The position numbers and the translations under genes were made by a program. Under the pieces are notes generated by a model. That model did no database searches, was not told the DNA's origin, and worked only from the letters and a program-made list of their open reading frames with translations. Below are positions 45,696-56,312 of a stretch of 64,000 nucleotides of DNA, piece after piece; within the stretch, counting starts at the first letter, position 1; each line of letters begins with the position of its first letter. The stretch is taken from NCBI RefSeq assembly GCF_902859585.1, contig NZ_CADIJM010000004.1, positions 1 to 64,000 on the forward strand. The letters run 5' to 3'. The stretch comes from Achromobacter animicus. Lineage in GTDB: Bacteria > Pseudomonadota > Gammaproteobacteria > Burkholderiales > Burkholderiaceae_B.

Positions 45696-46036
45696 CAATG
45701 GCCCTCTTTGGCGTGATTGATCGTGTACTTGGGAATCTCGACCGTCAGGTCTGCGTCGGTCACCAGCGCCTGGCACGACAGACGCGACGTCGGGGTCAGG
45801 CCCCAGGCCTTGTCCAGCAGGTCTTCCTCGTCGTCCGTGGCGTCTTCCAGCGAAGAATAACCCTGCTTGACCACCACATGACAGGTCGTGCAGGCGCACG
45901 ACAGTTCGCAGGCGTGCTCGATATCGATGTGGTTGTCCAGCAGCACGCGGCAGATCGACACGCCCTTGGGCGCATCTTCGATCACCGCGCCTTCGGGACA
46001 GTAGTCGGGATGAGGCAATACAGTCAGTTTCGGCAT
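45695..46036 (-). CDS. fdx: ISC-type [2Fe-2S] ferredoxin
   Basis: The protein has 113 residues. Cluster ligands are the three Cys in CELSCACTTC (the extra Cys is also family-typical) and Cys in RLSCQALVTDAD. PKGVSICRVLLDNHIDIEHA precedes them as in adrenodoxin-type ferredoxins. Supplies electrons for cluster assembly. Nine bp after hscA. Confidence 0.95.
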   Translation of the reverse strand: MPKLTVLPHPDYCPEGAVIEDAPKGVSICRVLLDNHIDIEHACELSCACTTCHVVVKQGYSSLEDATDDEEDLLDKAWGLTPTSRLSCQALVTDADLTVEIPKYTINHAKEGH

Positions 46037-46045
46037 AACTTCTTA

Positions 46046-47908
46046 TCAGGCGATTTCGTCTAGTTTGCGGCCGGCCAACGCGGCGCGGATGCTGCGGTCC
46101 ATGCGGCGCGCGGCAAAGTCGTCGGTCGCGGCGGACAGGGCCTGCACGGCTTGCGTGACGGTGTCCACGTCCTGGGCCTGCTGCGCCGCGATAGCGGCCT
46201 CCAGGCACTCGTCCACCCGCTCGCGTTCTTCCGGCTCCAGCAGGTCGCCATCAACGGCCAGCGCCGCCTGCACCGATTCCACCAACTGGCGCGCGTCGAC
46301 CTGCTGCTCTCGCAACATGCGCGCCTTGGCATCCGTGTCAGCCTGCGCCACGCTATCGGCCAACATCTGCGCGATCTCGTCGTCGGACAGACCGTAAGAC
46401 GGCTTGACGGACACCATTGCCTCGACGCCCTGGCTCTGCTCGCGCGCCGTGACGCTGAGCAGGCCATCCGCGTCGACCTGGAAGGTCACGCGGATACGTG
46501 CGGCGCCCGCCACCATCGGCGGAATGCCGCGCAGTTCAAAGCGCGCCAGTGAACGGGAATCCGCCACCAGGTCGCGCTCGCCCTGCACCACGTGGATGCT
46601 CATGGCCGTCTGGCCGTCCTTGAACGTCGTGAATTCCTGCGCGCGTGCCACGGGGATGGTGCTATTGCGCGGAATAATGCGCTCGACCAAGCCGCCCATC
46701 GTTTCCAGACCCAGCGACAGCGGAATCACGTCAAGCAGCAGCCAGTCTTCGCCCGGTGCCCGGTTGCCCGCCAACAGATTGGCCTGCAGCGCGGCGCCCA
46801 GCGCCACGACCTGATCCGGATCCAGATCGGTCAGCGGTTCCGTGCCGAACACCTTGGCCACCGCGGCGCGCACGACAGGCATGCGCGTCGCACCGCCCAC
46901 CATCACCACGCCGCGCACGTCGGCCGGCTTGAGCGCCGCATCGCGCAGCGCGCGGCGCGCCGTGTCCAGCGTGCGCTCGATCAGCGGCTGGGCCAGCGAT
47001 TCAAATTCATCACGGGTAAGCGTCAGATCGACGTCGCGTCCGCCCGACAGCGTCAGCTTCAGGCTCGTCACGTCGGCGTCCGACAGCGTTTCACGCGCGG
47101 CGCGCGCCGCCATCAGCAAACCGCGGCGCTCGGCGGGCGACAGTTCGCCCAAGCCCAGCTTCGCCACGGCATGATCCGCGATCAGGACATCGAAGTCGTC
47201 GCCGCCAAGCGCCGTATCGCCGCCCGTGGAAATCACTTCGAACACGCCCTGCGTCAGGCGCAGGATGGAAATATCAAACGTGCCGCCGCCCAGGTCATAA
47301 ACGGCGTAGACACCCTCGGCGGCATTGTCCAGCCCATAGGCAATGGCGGCCGCGGTCGGTTCATTCAACAGGCGCAGCACGTTCAAGCCCGCCAGGCGCG
47401 CGGCGTCGCGCGTGGCCTGACGCTGCGCGTCGTCAAAATACGCGGGCACGGTAATGACCGCGCCCACCAGCTCGTCGCCCAGCACGTCTTCGGCGCGTTG
47501 GCGCAGCACTGCCAGGATCTGCGCGGACACCTCGACCGGGCTCAGGTCGCCCTGCGCCGTGCGGATCCGGACCATCCCGGGTGCATCGACAAACTCATAA
47601 GGCGCGCGCGTTGCCTGCGCCTCTTCCAGCGACCGGCCCATGAAACGCTTCACGGAAACGACCGTGTTCAGGGGATCTTCGGCCTGCTGGGCCAGCGGCT
47701 CGCGGCCCGTGGTGACCTTGCCGCCGGGGAAATAGCGCACCGCCGACGGTAGCAAGGCATGGCCTTGCGCATCGGGCAGCACTTCAGCCACGCTGCTGCG
47801 CACCGCAGCGACCAGCGAATTGGTGGTGCCCAGGTCAATCCCGACCGCCAGCTTGCGCTGGTGCGGCGCGGGCGATTCACCGGGCTCGGAAATCTGCAAT
47901 AAGGCCAT
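46046..47908 (-). CDS. hscA: Hsc66 chaperone HscA
   Basis: The protein has 620 residues from the ATG at 47908. It is an Hsp70 specialised for Isc[15 protein letters not shown] at the N-terminus, [14 protein letters not shown], and [13 protein letters not shown] in the nucleotide domain, and a substrate domain beginning near residue 385 with SLGLETMGG. It promotes cluster transfer from IscU with HscB. About 75 bp separate it from hscB. Confidence 0.96.
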   Translation of the reverse strand: MALLQISEPGESPAPHQRKLAVGIDLGTTNSLVAAVRSSVAEVLPDAQGHALLPSAVRYFPGGKVTTGREPLAQQAEDPLNTVVSVKRFMGRSLEEAQATRAPYEFVDAPGMVRIRTAQGDLSPVEVSAQILAVLRQRAEDVLGDELVGAVITVPAYFDDAQRQATRDAARLAGLNVLRLLNEPTAAAIAYGLDNAAEGVYAVYDLGGGTFDISILRLTQGVFEVISTGGDTALGGDDFDVLIADHAVAKLGLGELSPAERRGLLMAARAARETLSDADVTSLKLTLSGGRDVDLTLTRDEFESLAQPLIERTLDTARRALRDAALKPADVRGVVMVGGATRMPVVRAAVAKVFGTEPLTDLDPDQVVALGAALQANLLAGNRAPGEDWLLLDVIPLSLGLETMGGLVERIIPRNSTIPVARAQEFTTFKDGQTAMSIHVVQGERDLVADSRSLARFELRGIPPMVAGAARIRVTFQVDADGLLSVTAREQSQGVEAMVSVKPSYGLSDDEIAQMLADSVAQADTDAKARMLREQQVDARQLVESVQAALAVDGDLLEPEERERVDECLEAAIAAQQAQDVDTVTQAVQALSAATDDFAARRMDRSIRAALAGRKLDEIA

Positions 47909-47983
47909 GATTCTGTTTTTCTGGTCAGTAGGCCGCGCCGGACAGGCGCCCATGATGACGGGAACGCCCCAGCGCGCCGTTGG

Positions 47984-48496
47984 CTATCCCGCGGGCTGCA
48001 CGTGGGCCAGCTCCTGCGCCAGCTTTTCCACGAACATCCATTCCCGCACCTTGCGCCCGGCCGCCGCGTAATCGCGTTCGTCATCCAGAAGGCGCGTTAG
48101 CGTGGCGCGCATCTCGGCACGCGCCTCGTCCAGTTCGGCTTGCAACGCGTTCAGAACGCTGGCGTCGTCGCGCCCGTCATCCAGCATCTCGCGCCAGGTC
48201 ATCTGCTGCATCAGGAAAGCGCCGTCCATGGACGTGTTGCTTTCGGTCTGCAGGTCCACGCCCGCCTGTTCGCACAGGTAGCGGGCCCGCAGCAGCGGAT
48301 CCTTCAATTCGCGATAGGCCTCGTTGGCCCGTGCCGCCCATTGCATCGCCACGCGACGTTCCGCGGGGCTGGCCGTGGCAAAGCGGTCGGGGTGCACCTT
48401 CGCGGCGACGGTGCGCCAAGCGTGCTCAAGCGCCTGGCCGTCCAGGTCGAATCGTGCCGGCAAGCCAAACAGGCTGAAGTGATCGTCACCAGCCAA
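47984..48496 (-). CDS. hscB: co-chaperone HscB
   Basis: The protein has 170 residues from a TTG at 48496, two codons before the GDDHFSLFGLP start that is conserved. The J-domain has HPD in VAAKVHPDRFA near residue 34. The C-terminal three-helix domain (about 90-170) binds IscU. It delivers IscU to HscA. Three bp after iscA. Confidence 0.95.
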   Translation of the reverse strand: MAGDDHFSLFGLPARFDLDGQALEHAWRTVAAKVHPDRFATASPAERRVAMQWAARANEAYRELKDPLLRARYLCEQAGVDLQTESNTSMDGAFLMQQMTWREMLDDGRDDASVLNALQAELDEARAEMRATLTRLLDDERDYAAAGRKVREWMFVEKLAQELAHVQPAG

Positions 48497-48499
48497 GAC

Positions 48500-48823
48500 T
48501 TACACCGTGAACGACTCGCCGCAGCCGCAGGTCGCCTTTTCGTTGGGGTTGCGGAACTTGAAGCCTTCGTTCAGGCCCTCACGGGCGTAGTCCAGCTCCG
48601 TGCCATCGAGATACGAAAGGCTCTTGGGGTCAATGAAGACCTTCACGCCAAAGCTCTCGAAGACGACATCTTCCGCTTCGACCGCGTCGACATACTCCAA
48701 CTTGTAGGCCATGCCGGAGCAGCCCGTCGTCCTAACGCCGAGCCGCAAGCCGATACCCTTTCCGCGCTTCTGCAAGTAGCGGCCGATGTGGGTGGCAGCC
48801 TGTTGGGTCAGGGTAACGGACAT
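48500..48823 (-). CDS. iscA: A-type Fe-S carrier IscA
   Basis: The protein has 107 residues from the ATG at 48823. The three ligand Cys are in [13 protein letters not shown] and CGCGESF at the C-terminus. It carries a [2Fe-2S] or [4Fe-4S] cluster to targets. Two bp after iscU. Confidence 0.95.
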   Translation of the reverse strand: MSVTLTQQAATHIGRYLQKRGKGIGLRLGVRTTGCSGMAYKLEYVDAVEAEDVVFESFGVKVFIDPKSLSYLDGTELDYAREGLNEGFKFRNPNEKATCGCGESFTV

Positions 48824-48825
48824 GA

Positions 48826-49230
48826 TCAGCCCGCCACAGCTTCGGCGGTGGCCGAATGCTTTTCTTTGTAGTTCTGCACCGCGGCCTTGATCGCGTCTTC
48901 GGCCAGGATGGAACAGTGCACCTTCACCGGCGGCAGCGCCAGTTCTTCGGCGATCTGCGTGTTGCGGATGTTCATGGCTTGGTCCAGCGTCTTGCCCTTG
49001 ACCCATTCGGTCACGAGCGAGCTGGAGGCGATGGCCGAGCCACAGCCGTAGGTCTTGAAGCGCGCGTCTTCAATAACGCCAGCTTCGTTCACCTTGATCT
49101 GCAGCTTCATCACGTCGCCACAGGCCGGCGCGCCGACCATGCCGGTGCCCACCGAGTCGTCCGACTTGTCGAACGAACCGACGTTGCGGGGGTTTTCGTA
49201 GTGATCCAGAACTTTGGTGCTGTAAGACAT
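48826..49230 (-). CDS. iscU: Fe-S scaffold protein IscU
   Basis: The protein has 134 residues. Ligands are Cys37 and Asp39 (GAPACGDV), Cys63 (YGCGSA), His105 and Cys106 ([12 protein letters not shown]). LPPVK just before them is the HscA recognition motif. Scaffold on which IscS and IscA work. 33 bp after iscS. Confidence 0.97.
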   Translation of the reverse strand: MSYSTKVLDHYENPRNVGSFDKSDDSVGTGMVGAPACGDVMKLQIKVNEAGVIEDARFKTYGCGSAIASSSLVTEWVKGKTLDQAMNIRNTQIAEELALPPVKVHCSILAEDAIKAAVQNYKEKHSATAEAVAG

Positions 49231-49263
49231 GTTAATTCTCCACGTATATCAAGGCGCGGGCGC

Positions 49264-50475
49264 TTAGTGCGCGGCCCACTGCACGGTGTTCAAGTCGATG
49301 CCTTCCTTGGCCATTTCCCAAAGCGGCGACATATCGCGCAGCTTGCCAACCCGGCTCTTGATCAGTTCGACCGCAAAGTCCACTTCCTTCTCGGTCGTGA
49401 AACGACCCAGCGTGAAGCGGATCGAGCTGTGCGCCAGTTCATCGTTGCGGCCCAGGGCGCGCAGCACGTACGAAGGCTCCAGGCTGGCCGAGGTGCAGGC
49501 CGAACCGCTGGAAACCGCAAGCTCCTTGATCGCCATGATCAGGGACTCGCCTTCGACGTAGTTGAAGCTCACGTTCAGGTTGTGCGGCACGCGCTGGTCC
49601 ATGTCGCCGTTCAGGTAGACCTCTTCGATCTCCGACAGGCCATTCCACAGGCGATCACGCAGCATGCGGATGCGCTCGTTCTCGGTGCCCATTTCTTCGC
49701 GCGCCAGACGGAAGGCTTCGCCCATGCCGACGATCTGGTGCGTGGCCAGCGTGCCCGAGCGGAAACCGCGCTCATGACCGCCGCCATGCATCTGCGCTTC
49801 GATACGGATACGCGGCTTGCGGCGTACGTACAACGCACCGATGCCCTTGGGGCCGTAAGTCTTGTGGGCGGAGAACGACATCAGGTCGACCTTGAGCTTT
49901 TGCAGGTCGATTTCCACCTTGCCGGTCGCCTGAGCGGCGTCGACGTGGAAAATGATGCCCTTTTCGCGGCAGATTTCACCCAGCGTTTCCACGTCCTGGA
50001 TCACGCCGATTTCGTTGTTCACCATCATCACGGACACCAGCACGGTGTCGGGACGCAGTGCAGCCTTGAAGACATCCAGGTCGATCAGGCCGTTGTCCTT
50101 GACGTTCAGATAGGTGACTTCGAAGCCCTGGCGCTCCAGCTCACGACAGGTGTCCAGAACCGCCTTGTGTTCGGTCTTGACCGTGATGATGTGCTTGCCG
50201 CGCTCGGCATAGAAGTTTGCCGCGCCCTTGATGGCGAGGTTGTTGGATTCGGTGGCGCCGGAGGTCCAGACGATTTCGCGCGGGTCGGCATTGACCAGCT
50301 TGGCGACTTGTTCGCGGGCGCGTTCGACGGCCTCTTCGGACTCCCAGCCAAACGCATGACTGCGCGACGCCGGGTTGCCGAAGTTTTCGTACAGCCACGG
50401 CACCATGGCATCAACAACGCGGGGATCGACAGGCGTCGTGGCCGAATAATCCAGATAGATCGGACGGGTGGTCAT
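49264..50475 (-). CDS. iscS: cysteine desulfurase IscS
   Basis: The protein has 403 residues. PLP Lys is in [10 protein letters not shown] near residue 205, the active Cys in [15 protein letters not shown] near residue 327, and SGATESNN binds phosphate. It releases sulfur from cysteine for IscU and for tRNA thiolation. 18 bp after iscR. Confidence 0.97.
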   Translation of the reverse strand: MTTRPIYLDYSATTPVDPRVVDAMVPWLYENFGNPASRSHAFGWESEEAVERAREQVAKLVNADPREIVWTSGATESNNLAIKGAANFYAERGKHIITVKTEHKAVLDTCRELERQGFEVTYLNVKDNGLIDLDVFKAALRPDTVLVSVMMVNNEIGVIQDVETLGEICREKGIIFHVDAAQATGKVEIDLQKLKVDLMSFSAHKTYGPKGIGALYVRRKPRIRIEAQMHGGGHERGFRSGTLATHQIVGMGEAFRLAREEMGTENERIRMLRDRLWNGLSEIEEVYLNGDMDQRVPHNLNVSFNYVEGESLIMAIKELAVSSGSACTSASLEPSYVLRALGRNDELAHSSIRFTLGRFTTEKEVDFAVELIKSRVGKLRDMSPLWEMAKEGIDLNTVQWAAH

Positions 50476-50493
50476 TTCTACAACTCCTACTTC

Positions 50494-51033
50494 TTATACG
50501 GTGGCGTTGGCAGCAACAGTGGTGGTCGGGGCGTTGGCGGCGGTAGCGCCTCCCACCCGGTTCACGCGCACTGCGCAGGCCTGCGCTTGATTGGTCGCTT
50601 CCTGCAATTGGCGCACACGCTGCTGGTCGACGAGATCCTGCAGGGACACCGAATCCAGGTAATCCACCATCTTGCGATTCAACGTAGCCCAGAGTTCATG
50701 CGTCATGCACTTGCCGGGCTTGCCGTCGTTGCCGCTCGTACAGTCCCGCTTGCCGCCACAGCTCGTGGCGTCCAGCGGTTCGTCGACGGCGAAGATGATG
50801 TCTGCAACAGTCACGTTGCGCGCCAGGCGCGCAAGCGAATAACCGCCGCCCGGGCCGCGGACGCTGTCCACGAGCTCGTGACGACGGAGTTTTCCGAAGA
50901 GCTGTTCCAGATACGAAAGCGAAATGTTCTGACGCTGGCTGATGGCCGCAAGAGTGACCGGGCCGCTATGCTGCCGCATAGCCAAGTCGATCATGGCAGT
51001 CACGGCGAAACGCCCTTTGGTAGTTAGCCGCAT
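50494..51033 (-). CDS. iscR: Rrf2-family Fe-S regulator IscR
   Basis: The protein has 179 residues from the ATG at 51033. The winged helix (MRLTTKGRFAVTAMIDLA, then ISLSYLEQLFGKLR) and the cluster-binding Cys triplet in TSCGGKRDCTSG and GKCMTHELW are clear. With a [2Fe-2S] cluster it represses its own operon. Two IscR sites lie just upstream. Confidence 0.96.
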   Translation of the reverse strand: MRLTTKGRFAVTAMIDLAMRQHSGPVTLAAISQRQNISLSYLEQLFGKLRRHELVDSVRGPGGGYSLARLARNVTVADIIFAVDEPLDATSCGGKRDCTSGNDGKPGKCMTHELWATLNRKMVDYLDSVSLQDLVDQQRVRQLQEATNQAQACAVRVNRVGGATAANAPTTTVAANATV

Positions 51034-51083
51034 GGTGAATTCCCTGTGATTCCGGCAGTGGCCGCCAGCGAATCCAGCGGTCA

Positions 51084-51138
51084 ATACCCGAGTAATTGGC
51101 TCAAGTATAGCCTATTCCCGACTAATTTGGTATGGCTC
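51084..51138 (-). promoter_or_regulatory. iscR promoter with two IscR sites
   Basis: On the minus strand a -10 box TATACT (51104-51109) lies 17 bp from a weak -35 TACCAA (51127-51132). A 25-bp type 1 IscR site at 51084-51108 covers the -10 (it ends ACTCGGGTAT). A second at 51114-51138 covers the -35 and matches 18 of 25 consensus positions. The centres are 30 bp apart. The layout predicts repression by cluster-loaded IscR, as in E. coli. Confidence 0.85.
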
Positions 51139-51146
51139 CCGGCTAC

Positions 51147-51174
51147 AAAAAACCGCGCATCTGCGCGGTTTTTT
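51147..51174 (-). terminator. terminator of the tyrosine-phosphatase gene
   Basis: CCGCGC and GCGCGG pair around ATCT, flanked by six A and six T. It can work both ways. It separates the phosphatase gene from the iscR promoter. Confidence 0.88.
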
Positions 51175-51225
51175 ACTGCCTTCTGCCCTGAGAGCCGCTC
51201 TGCGAGCGACTCTGCAACCGGCCGA

Positions 51226-51717
51226 TCAGGCAGCCTGGTACTGGGTAGCGCGCTTGCGGACCAGTTCGAGAACACCCTGACAGGCATCTTCGAGGTAGTC
51301 AAGGACTTTGCCGAAACCGTCGGCGCCACCGTAGTACGGATCGGGCACGGTGGCTTCTTCGAATTCATTGGCAAAGCGCATCAGGAGCATCAGCTTGTGC
51401 TGGTACGCCTTGGGGCATTGCTGCTGCATGGCGGACAGATTGTCCCAGTCCATGGCGAGGATAAGATCGAAGTCACGGAAGTCTTCCGCGGTGACCTGAC
51501 GCGCCTCGCAGTGAGTGATCTCGTAGCCGCGCTTACGTGCCGCAGCCTGCGCCCGGGCATCAGGCGCCTCGCCGATATGAAACGCGTGCGTGCCCGCGGA
51601 GTCGATGCGCACAACATCGCCCAAACCCGCGTCATTCACCAAATGGCGAAACACGCCCTCTGCGCTCGGCGAGCGACAGATATTGCCCATGCAAACGAAA
51701 AGTACCTTGGTCATCAT
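51226..51717 (-). CDS. low-molecular-weight protein-tyrosine phosphatase
   Basis: The protein has 163 residues from the double ATG at 51717 or 51714. The P-loop VCMGNICRSPSAE holds catalytic Cys9 and Arg15. The general-acid Asp is in VPDPYYGG. This clade lies beside isc genes in many betaproteobacteria and is closer to eukaryote-like LMW-PTPs than to Wzb/Etp exopolysaccharide enzymes. No kinase partner is adjacent. The ribosome-binding site is weak. Confidence 0.9.
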   Translation of the reverse strand: MMTKVLFVCMGNICRSPSAEGVFRHLVNDAGLGDVVRIDSAGTHAFHIGEAPDARAQAAARKRGYEITHCEARQVTAEDFRDFDLILAMDWDNLSAMQQQCPKAYQHKLMLLMRFANEFEEATVPDPYYGGADGFGKVLDYLEDACQGVLELVRKRATQYQAA

Positions 51718-51969
51718 GGGAGCAAGTGTGCGGGAAAACCCGAGATAAGGCAAGCTTTTTTTGCACCTGCGCAATTGACGTAGCGCAAATTAATAGGGCT
51801 CATAATCCTAGAGAAATCATGGGGTTGCAAGCTTGTATTCAGGTAACCCATGAGACGCAGCGCGCGCAAAATTCCGGAATGGTTACACCATGATGGCAGC
51901 GCACCACTTTTTGAGCTTTTTCAGCTTGCCGTAAGCGAACAGACATGAATTGAAACGTTCGGCCTTGCC

Positions 51970-54036
51970 CTACACTGCCCCGTCCAGCAGCACACGCTGC
52001 TTGAGGGCATTGAGCGAGTCTCGGGCGGCAGCAGCCTGTTCGAATTCGAGATTGCGGGCGTGGTCCATCATCAGCTTTTCCAGTCGCTTGATCTCGCGCG
52101 CCAGGGCCTTCTCGTCCTTCAACAATTCCGCGGGAACTGCCGCTTCCAGCGTGTCGTGTTGGGCAGGCGCCACGATACCGTCGATCAACTCGCGCACCGC
52201 TTTGTGGACGCCGCGCGCAGTGATGCCGTTGTCGACGTTGAATTGAAGCTGCTTCGTGCGCCGGCGGGCAGTCTCGTCCATGGCGCGTTTCATCGAATCC
52301 GTGATCCGGTCGGCATAGAGAATCGCGTGACCGTTCAGGTTGCGGGCCGCGCGGCCGATGGTCTGAATGAGGCTGCGCTCTGAGCGCAGGAAGCCCTCCT
52401 TGTCGGCATCCAGGATGGCCACCAGCGACACCTCCGGAATATCCAGACCCTCGCGTAGCAGGTTAATCCCCACCAGGACGTCGAACGTGCCCAGGCGCAG
52501 GTCCCGCAGGATTTCGACGCGCTCGACCGTGTCAATGTCCGAGTGCAGGTAGCGCACCTTCACGCCATGCTCGCTCAGGAAGTCCGTCAGGTCTTCGGCC
52601 ATCCGCTTGGTCAGCGTCGTGACCAGCACGCGGTCGCCTTGAGAAACACGCGCCTTGATCTGGCCCAGCAGGTCGTCCACCTGCGTGCGAGCGGGCAACA
52701 CCTGGACGATAGGGTCGACAAGGCCTGTGGGACGCACCACCTGCTCCACGACGTTGTCCGCGTGCTCCTGTTCGTATGCAGCAGGCGTTGCCGAAACAAA
52801 TACGCACTGGCGCATCCGCGTCTCGAACTCCTCGAGCTTGAGCGGACGATTGTCCAGCGCCGACGGCAGGCGAAAACCGTACTGCACCAGCGTTTCCTTG
52901 CGGGACCGGTCGCCGCGGTACATAGCGCTGAGCTGGCCGATCGTGACGTGGCTCTCGTCAATGAACATCAGCGCGTCGGACGGCAAATAATCAATCAGGG
53001 TCGGTGGCGGGTCGCCCGGCGCGGCGCCTGACAAATGACGCGAGTAGTTCTCGATGCCCTTGCAGAACCCAAGCTCCTGCAGCATTTCCAGATCGAAGCG
53101 GGTGCGTTGCTCAAGACGCTGAGCCTCGACCAGGTGACCATCGTCGACGAACCGCTTGACGCGTTCCCGCAGCTCTTCCTTGATGGTTTCGATGGCGCGC
53201 AGCACGGTGTCGCGCGGCGTCACGTAATGCGAGCCGGGATAGACGGTGAAGCGCGGCAGCTTCTGGCGGATGCGACCCGTCAGAGGATCGAACAGTTCGA
53301 GCGTTTCGATTTCGTCATCGAACAACGTCACGCGCAACGCGAGCTCGGCGCTTTCTGCCGGGAAGATGTCGATGGTCTCGCCACGCACGCGGAAGACCCC
53401 ACGCGTGAACTCGGCGTCATTACGGGTGTACTGCATGGCGACCAGGCGCGCGAGGATCTCGCGGCGGGCGATCTGGTCGCCCGCGCGAAGGATCAACACC
53501 ATCGCGTGATAGTCGCCCGGGTTGCCGATACCGTAGATGCACGACACCGTGCCCACGATGATCGTGTCGCGCCGTTCGAGCAGGCTTTTGGTGGCCGACA
53601 GCCGCATCTGCTCGATGTGTTCGTTGATGGACGAGTCTTTTTCAATGAACAGGTCGCGCGTCGGCACATAGGCCTCGGGCTGGTAGTAATCGTAGTAAGA
53701 GACGAAATACTCCACCGCGTTCTTCGGGAAGAACTCGCGCATTTCGGCGTAGAGCTGCGCGGCCAATGTCTTGTTGGGCGCAAGGACCAGCGCCGGGCGG
53801 CCCATGCGCGCGATCACGTTGGCCATGGTGTAGGTTTTGCCTGACCCGGTCACGCCCAGCAGCGTCTGGTACATGAGGCCGTCTTCGACACCCTGCGTCA
53901 GCCCTGCGATAGCCGTGGGCTGGTCCCCCGCAGGCGGATAGGGTTGATAGAGGTGAAACGGGCTGTCAGGGAAATCGACGAATCCCGGACCTGCGGCGGG
54001 AGCCCCCGCGCTCGGGTCTATTGCGCTCTTAGGCAT
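51970..54036 (-). CDS. uvrB: excinuclease ABC subunit B
   Basis: The protein has 688 residues from the ATG at 54036. Walker A is [14 protein letters not shown]. The damage-probing beta-hairpin contains [16 protein letters not shown] and the helicase motifs [13 protein letters not shown] and QTIGRAARN follow, and the C-terminal UVR domain ([11 protein letters not shown]) binds UvrC. It verifies lesions in nucleotide excision repair. No SOS box is visible in the 75 bp upstream. Confidence 0.97.
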   Translation of the reverse strand: MPKSAIDPSAGAPAAGPGFVDFPDSPFHLYQPYPPAGDQPTAIAGLTQGVEDGLMYQTLLGVTGSGKTYTMANVIARMGRPALVLAPNKTLAAQLYAEMREFFPKNAVEYFVSYYDYYQPEAYVPTRDLFIEKDSSINEHIEQMRLSATKSLLERRDTIIVGTVSCIYGIGNPGDYHAMVLILRAGDQIARREILARLVAMQYTRNDAEFTRGVFRVRGETIDIFPAESAELALRVTLFDDEIETLELFDPLTGRIRQKLPRFTVYPGSHYVTPRDTVLRAIETIKEELRERVKRFVDDGHLVEAQRLEQRTRFDLEMLQELGFCKGIENYSRHLSGAAPGDPPPTLIDYLPSDALMFIDESHVTIGQLSAMYRGDRSRKETLVQYGFRLPSALDNRPLKLEEFETRMRQCVFVSATPAAYEQEHADNVVEQVVRPTGLVDPIVQVLPARTQVDDLLGQIKARVSQGDRVLVTTLTKRMAEDLTDFLSEHGVKVRYLHSDIDTVERVEILRDLRLGTFDVLVGINLLREGLDIPEVSLVAILDADKEGFLRSERSLIQTIGRAARNLNGHAILYADRITDSMKRAMDETARRRTKQLQFNVDNGITARGVHKAVRELIDGIVAPAQHDTLEAAVPAELLKDEKALAREIKRLEKLMMDHARNLEFEQAAAARDSLNALKQRVLLDGAV

Positions 54037-54111
54037 GCTAGACTGTTCCAGGGTAAACCCCCCATTATCCACAGCACTTCGTACTGCGTCCACCCACCTC
54101 ATCAGAGTCCC

Positions 54112-55311
54112 ATGAGCACCCTATTCGATTCCGTCGAGCTCGCGCCGCGCGACCCCATTCTTGGCCTGAACGAACAATACAACGCGGACACCCGCCCCGG
54201 TAAAGTGAACCTGGGCGTGGGCGTGTATTACGATGATCAGGGACGGATCCCGCTCCTGGGCGCAGTGCGCAAGGCCGAAACCGCCCGCATCGAAGCCGCC
54301 GCCGCTCGCGGCTATCTGCCTATCGAAGGCATCGCCGGCTACAACGCCGGTGCTCAGGCGCTGCTGCTGGGCAAGGATTCCGCGCTGGCTGCCGCTGGTC
54401 GCGTGCTGACCACGCAAGCACTGGGCGGCACTGGCGCCCTGAAGATCGGCGCCGATTTCCTGCGCCAATTGCTGCCGGGCTCCAAGGTCCTGATCAGCGA
54501 TCCCAGCTGGGAAAACCACCGCGCCCTGTTCGAACGCGCCGGTTTTGAAGTCGGCACCTATGCCTACTACGACGCCACCACCCGCGGCCTGAACTTCGAA
54601 GCCATGCTGGCCGACCTGAAGGCCGCGCCCGCCAAGACCGTCGTCGTGCTGCATGCGTGCTGCCACAACCCCACGGGCGCGGATCCCACCCCCGACCAGT
54701 GGAAGCAGATCGCCGCTGTCGTCAAGGAAAACAACCTGGTCCCGTTCCTGGACATCGCCTACCAAGGGTTTGGCGACGGCCTGACGGAAGACGCCTCGGT
54801 CGTGCGCCTGTTCGCGGACCTGGACATGACCATGTTCATCAGCTCGTCGTTCTCGAAGTCGTTCTCGCTGTACGGCGAGCGCGTCGGCGCGCTGACCGTC
54901 GTGGCCGGCAGCAAGGACGAAGCCACGCGCGTGCTGAGCCAGCTCAAGCGTGTCATCCGCACCAACTACTCCAACCCGCCCACGCACGGAGGCACGGTGG
55001 TCTCCACGGTGCTGAACACGCCCGAGCTGTTCGCCCTCTGGGAAGAAGAACTGGCCGGCATGCGTGATCGCATCCGCCTGATGCGCGCGCAACTGGTCGA
55101 CAAGATCAAAGAGCACGGCGGCAAGCAGGACTTCAGCTTCGTGCTGAAGCAGCGCGGCATGTTCTCGTACTCGGGCCTCTCCGCCGCTCAGGTGGACCGT
55201 CTGCGTGAAGAACATGGCGTCTACGCCGTGTCCAGCGGACGCATCTGCGTGGCCGCGCTGAACAGCGGCAACATCGACAAGGTGGCAGCCGGAATCGCAG
55301 CTGTGCTGTAA
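54112..55311 (+). CDS. aromatic-amino-acid/aspartate aminotransferase
   Basis: The protein has 399 residues from the ATG at 54112. This is class I-alpha aminotransferase: [20 protein letters not shown] at the start, [16 protein letters not shown] Lys in [16 protein letters not shown] near residue 245, and the substrate Arg in [11 protein letters not shown]. TyrB and AspC share these motifs, so substrate choice is open. It is divergent from uvrB and ends at an intrinsic terminator. Confidence 0.92.
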   Translation: MSTLFDSVELAPRDPILGLNEQYNADTRPGKVNLGVGVYYDDQGRIPLLGAVRKAETARIEAAAARGYLPIEGIAGYNAGAQALLLGKDSALAAAGRVLTTQALGGTGALKIGADFLRQLLPGSKVLISDPSWENHRALFERAGFEVGTYAYYDATTRGLNFEAMLADLKAAPAKTVVVLHACCHNPTGADPTPDQWKQIAAVVKENNLVPFLDIAYQGFGDGLTEDASVVRLFADLDMTMFISSSFSKSFSLYGERVGALTVVAGSKDEATRVLSQLKRVIRTNYSNPPTHGGTVVSTVLNTPELFALWEEELAGMRDRIRLMRAQLVDKIKEHGGKQDFSFVLKQRGMFSYSGLSAAQVDRLREEHGVYAVSSGRICVAALNSGNIDKVAAGIAAVL

Positions 55312-55343
55312 ATCACCAGGCGGCCCAAGCCGTCTTCAGCCAG

Positions 55344-55369
55344 AAACGGGACCTGCGGGTCCCGTTTTT
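55344..55369 (+). terminator. terminator after the aminotransferase gene
   Basis: AAACGGGACC and GGTCCCGTTT pair around TGCG, ending in five T. Strong intrinsic terminator 33 bp after the stop. Confidence 0.92.
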
Positions 55370-55420
55370 GCTGCATTCGAGACCGGCTTGCTTTTTTGCG
55401 CTGCGTCCCCCAGAATGGCG

Positions 55421-55436
55421 CTGTATATATGTACAG
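55421..55436. promoter_or_regulatory. LexA (SOS) box
   Basis: CTGTATATATGTACAG is a perfect CTGT-N8-ACAG site. It includes TATATAT, the likely -10 of the lexA promoter, and ends 23 bp before the lexA ATG, so LexA should repress its own gene. Confidence 0.93.
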
Positions 55437-55459
55437 TCCGCTCGCACCGGATCATCGCC

Positions 55460-56110
55460 ATGGCCAGCAAACTCACGGATCGCCAACAACAAATCCTGGA
55501 CCTCATCAGGCAAACGGTCACGCGCACCGGCTTTCCGCCGACGCGTGCCGAGATCGCCCAGGCCCTGGGTTTTCGCTCTCCCAACGCCGCCGAAGACCAC
55601 CTTAAGGCGTTGGCACGCAAGGGCGCCATCGAGCTCACGGCCGGCGCCTCGCGGGGCATCCGCTTGAAGGACGCCGCCACCGCGCCCGCCCAGGCCTCAC
55701 TCCCCATCCCTGCCCTCGCCCAGCTTCTCTTGCCGCTGGTCGGCCGTGTTGCGGCAGGTAGCCCGATTCTTGCGGCCGAGCATGTCGAACGCGAAGTCGG
55801 CGTAGACCCCAGCCTCTTTGCCCAGGCGCCCGACTATCTGCTCAAAGTCCGCGGCATGAGCATGCGCGACGCCGGCATCCTTGAAGGCGATCTGCTGGCT
55901 GTCAAAAAGGCATCTGAAGCCCGCAATGGCCAGATCGTGGTGGCTCGTATCGGCGACGATGTCACGGTCAAGCGCCTTCAACGCCAGAACGGCCATATCG
56001 AGCTCCTGCCTGAAAATCCCGACTTCGAAACCATCGTGGTCAAGGCGGATCAGGAATTTGCGCTGGAAGGCATTGCGGTAGGTCTTATCCGCACGCAAGC
56101 GCTGCACTAG
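55460..56110 (+). CDS. lexA: SOS repressor LexA
   Basis: The protein has 216 residues from the ATG at 55460. The winged helix-turn-helix spans about 1-70 ([15 protein letters not shown], then [12 protein letters not shown]). The self-cleavage site is Ala99-Gly100 in RVAAGSPI, and the catalytic pair is Ser134 (GMSMRDAG) and Lys171 (VTVKRLQ). All are shifted by exactly 15 from E. coli, reflecting a longer linker. It represses DNA-damage genes until cleaved with RecA. Confidence 0.97.
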   Translation: MASKLTDRQQQILDLIRQTVTRTGFPPTRAEIAQALGFRSPNAAEDHLKALARKGAIELTAGASRGIRLKDAATAPAQASLPIPALAQLLLPLVGRVAAGSPILAAEHVEREVGVDPSLFAQAPDYLLKVRGMSMRDAGILEGDLLAVKKASEARNGQIVVARIGDDVTVKRLQRQNGHIELLPENPDFETIVVKADQEFALEGIAVGLIRTQALH

Positions 56111-56200
56111 GCCGGGACCTAGTCCTGCTCATAGCCAAGCCCTGCGGGCGGCGTGCGCCGCCTACGCCATACCTCGCCACCGGTACGCCACATCCAAAAG

Positions 56201-56229
56201 AAAACCCCGCTCACCGAGCGGGGTTTTTT
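56201..56229. terminator. bidirectional terminator between lexA and lon
   Basis: CCCCGCTC and GAGCGGGG pair around ACC, with four A before and six T after. It serves convergent lexA and lon. Confidence 0.9.
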
Positions 56230-56312
56230 GCTTTGGGGCGGTCCGTAAGACTTTAGACACCCTTGGGCTTCGGACGCCCTCTTTCGAGAGCGCCCTGGCG
56301 TTCAAGACGCCA

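Noticed and set aside
54037-54111. Possible SOS box before uvrB
   Set aside because: A CTGT occurs near 54045 but no ACAG partner follows at the right spacing.
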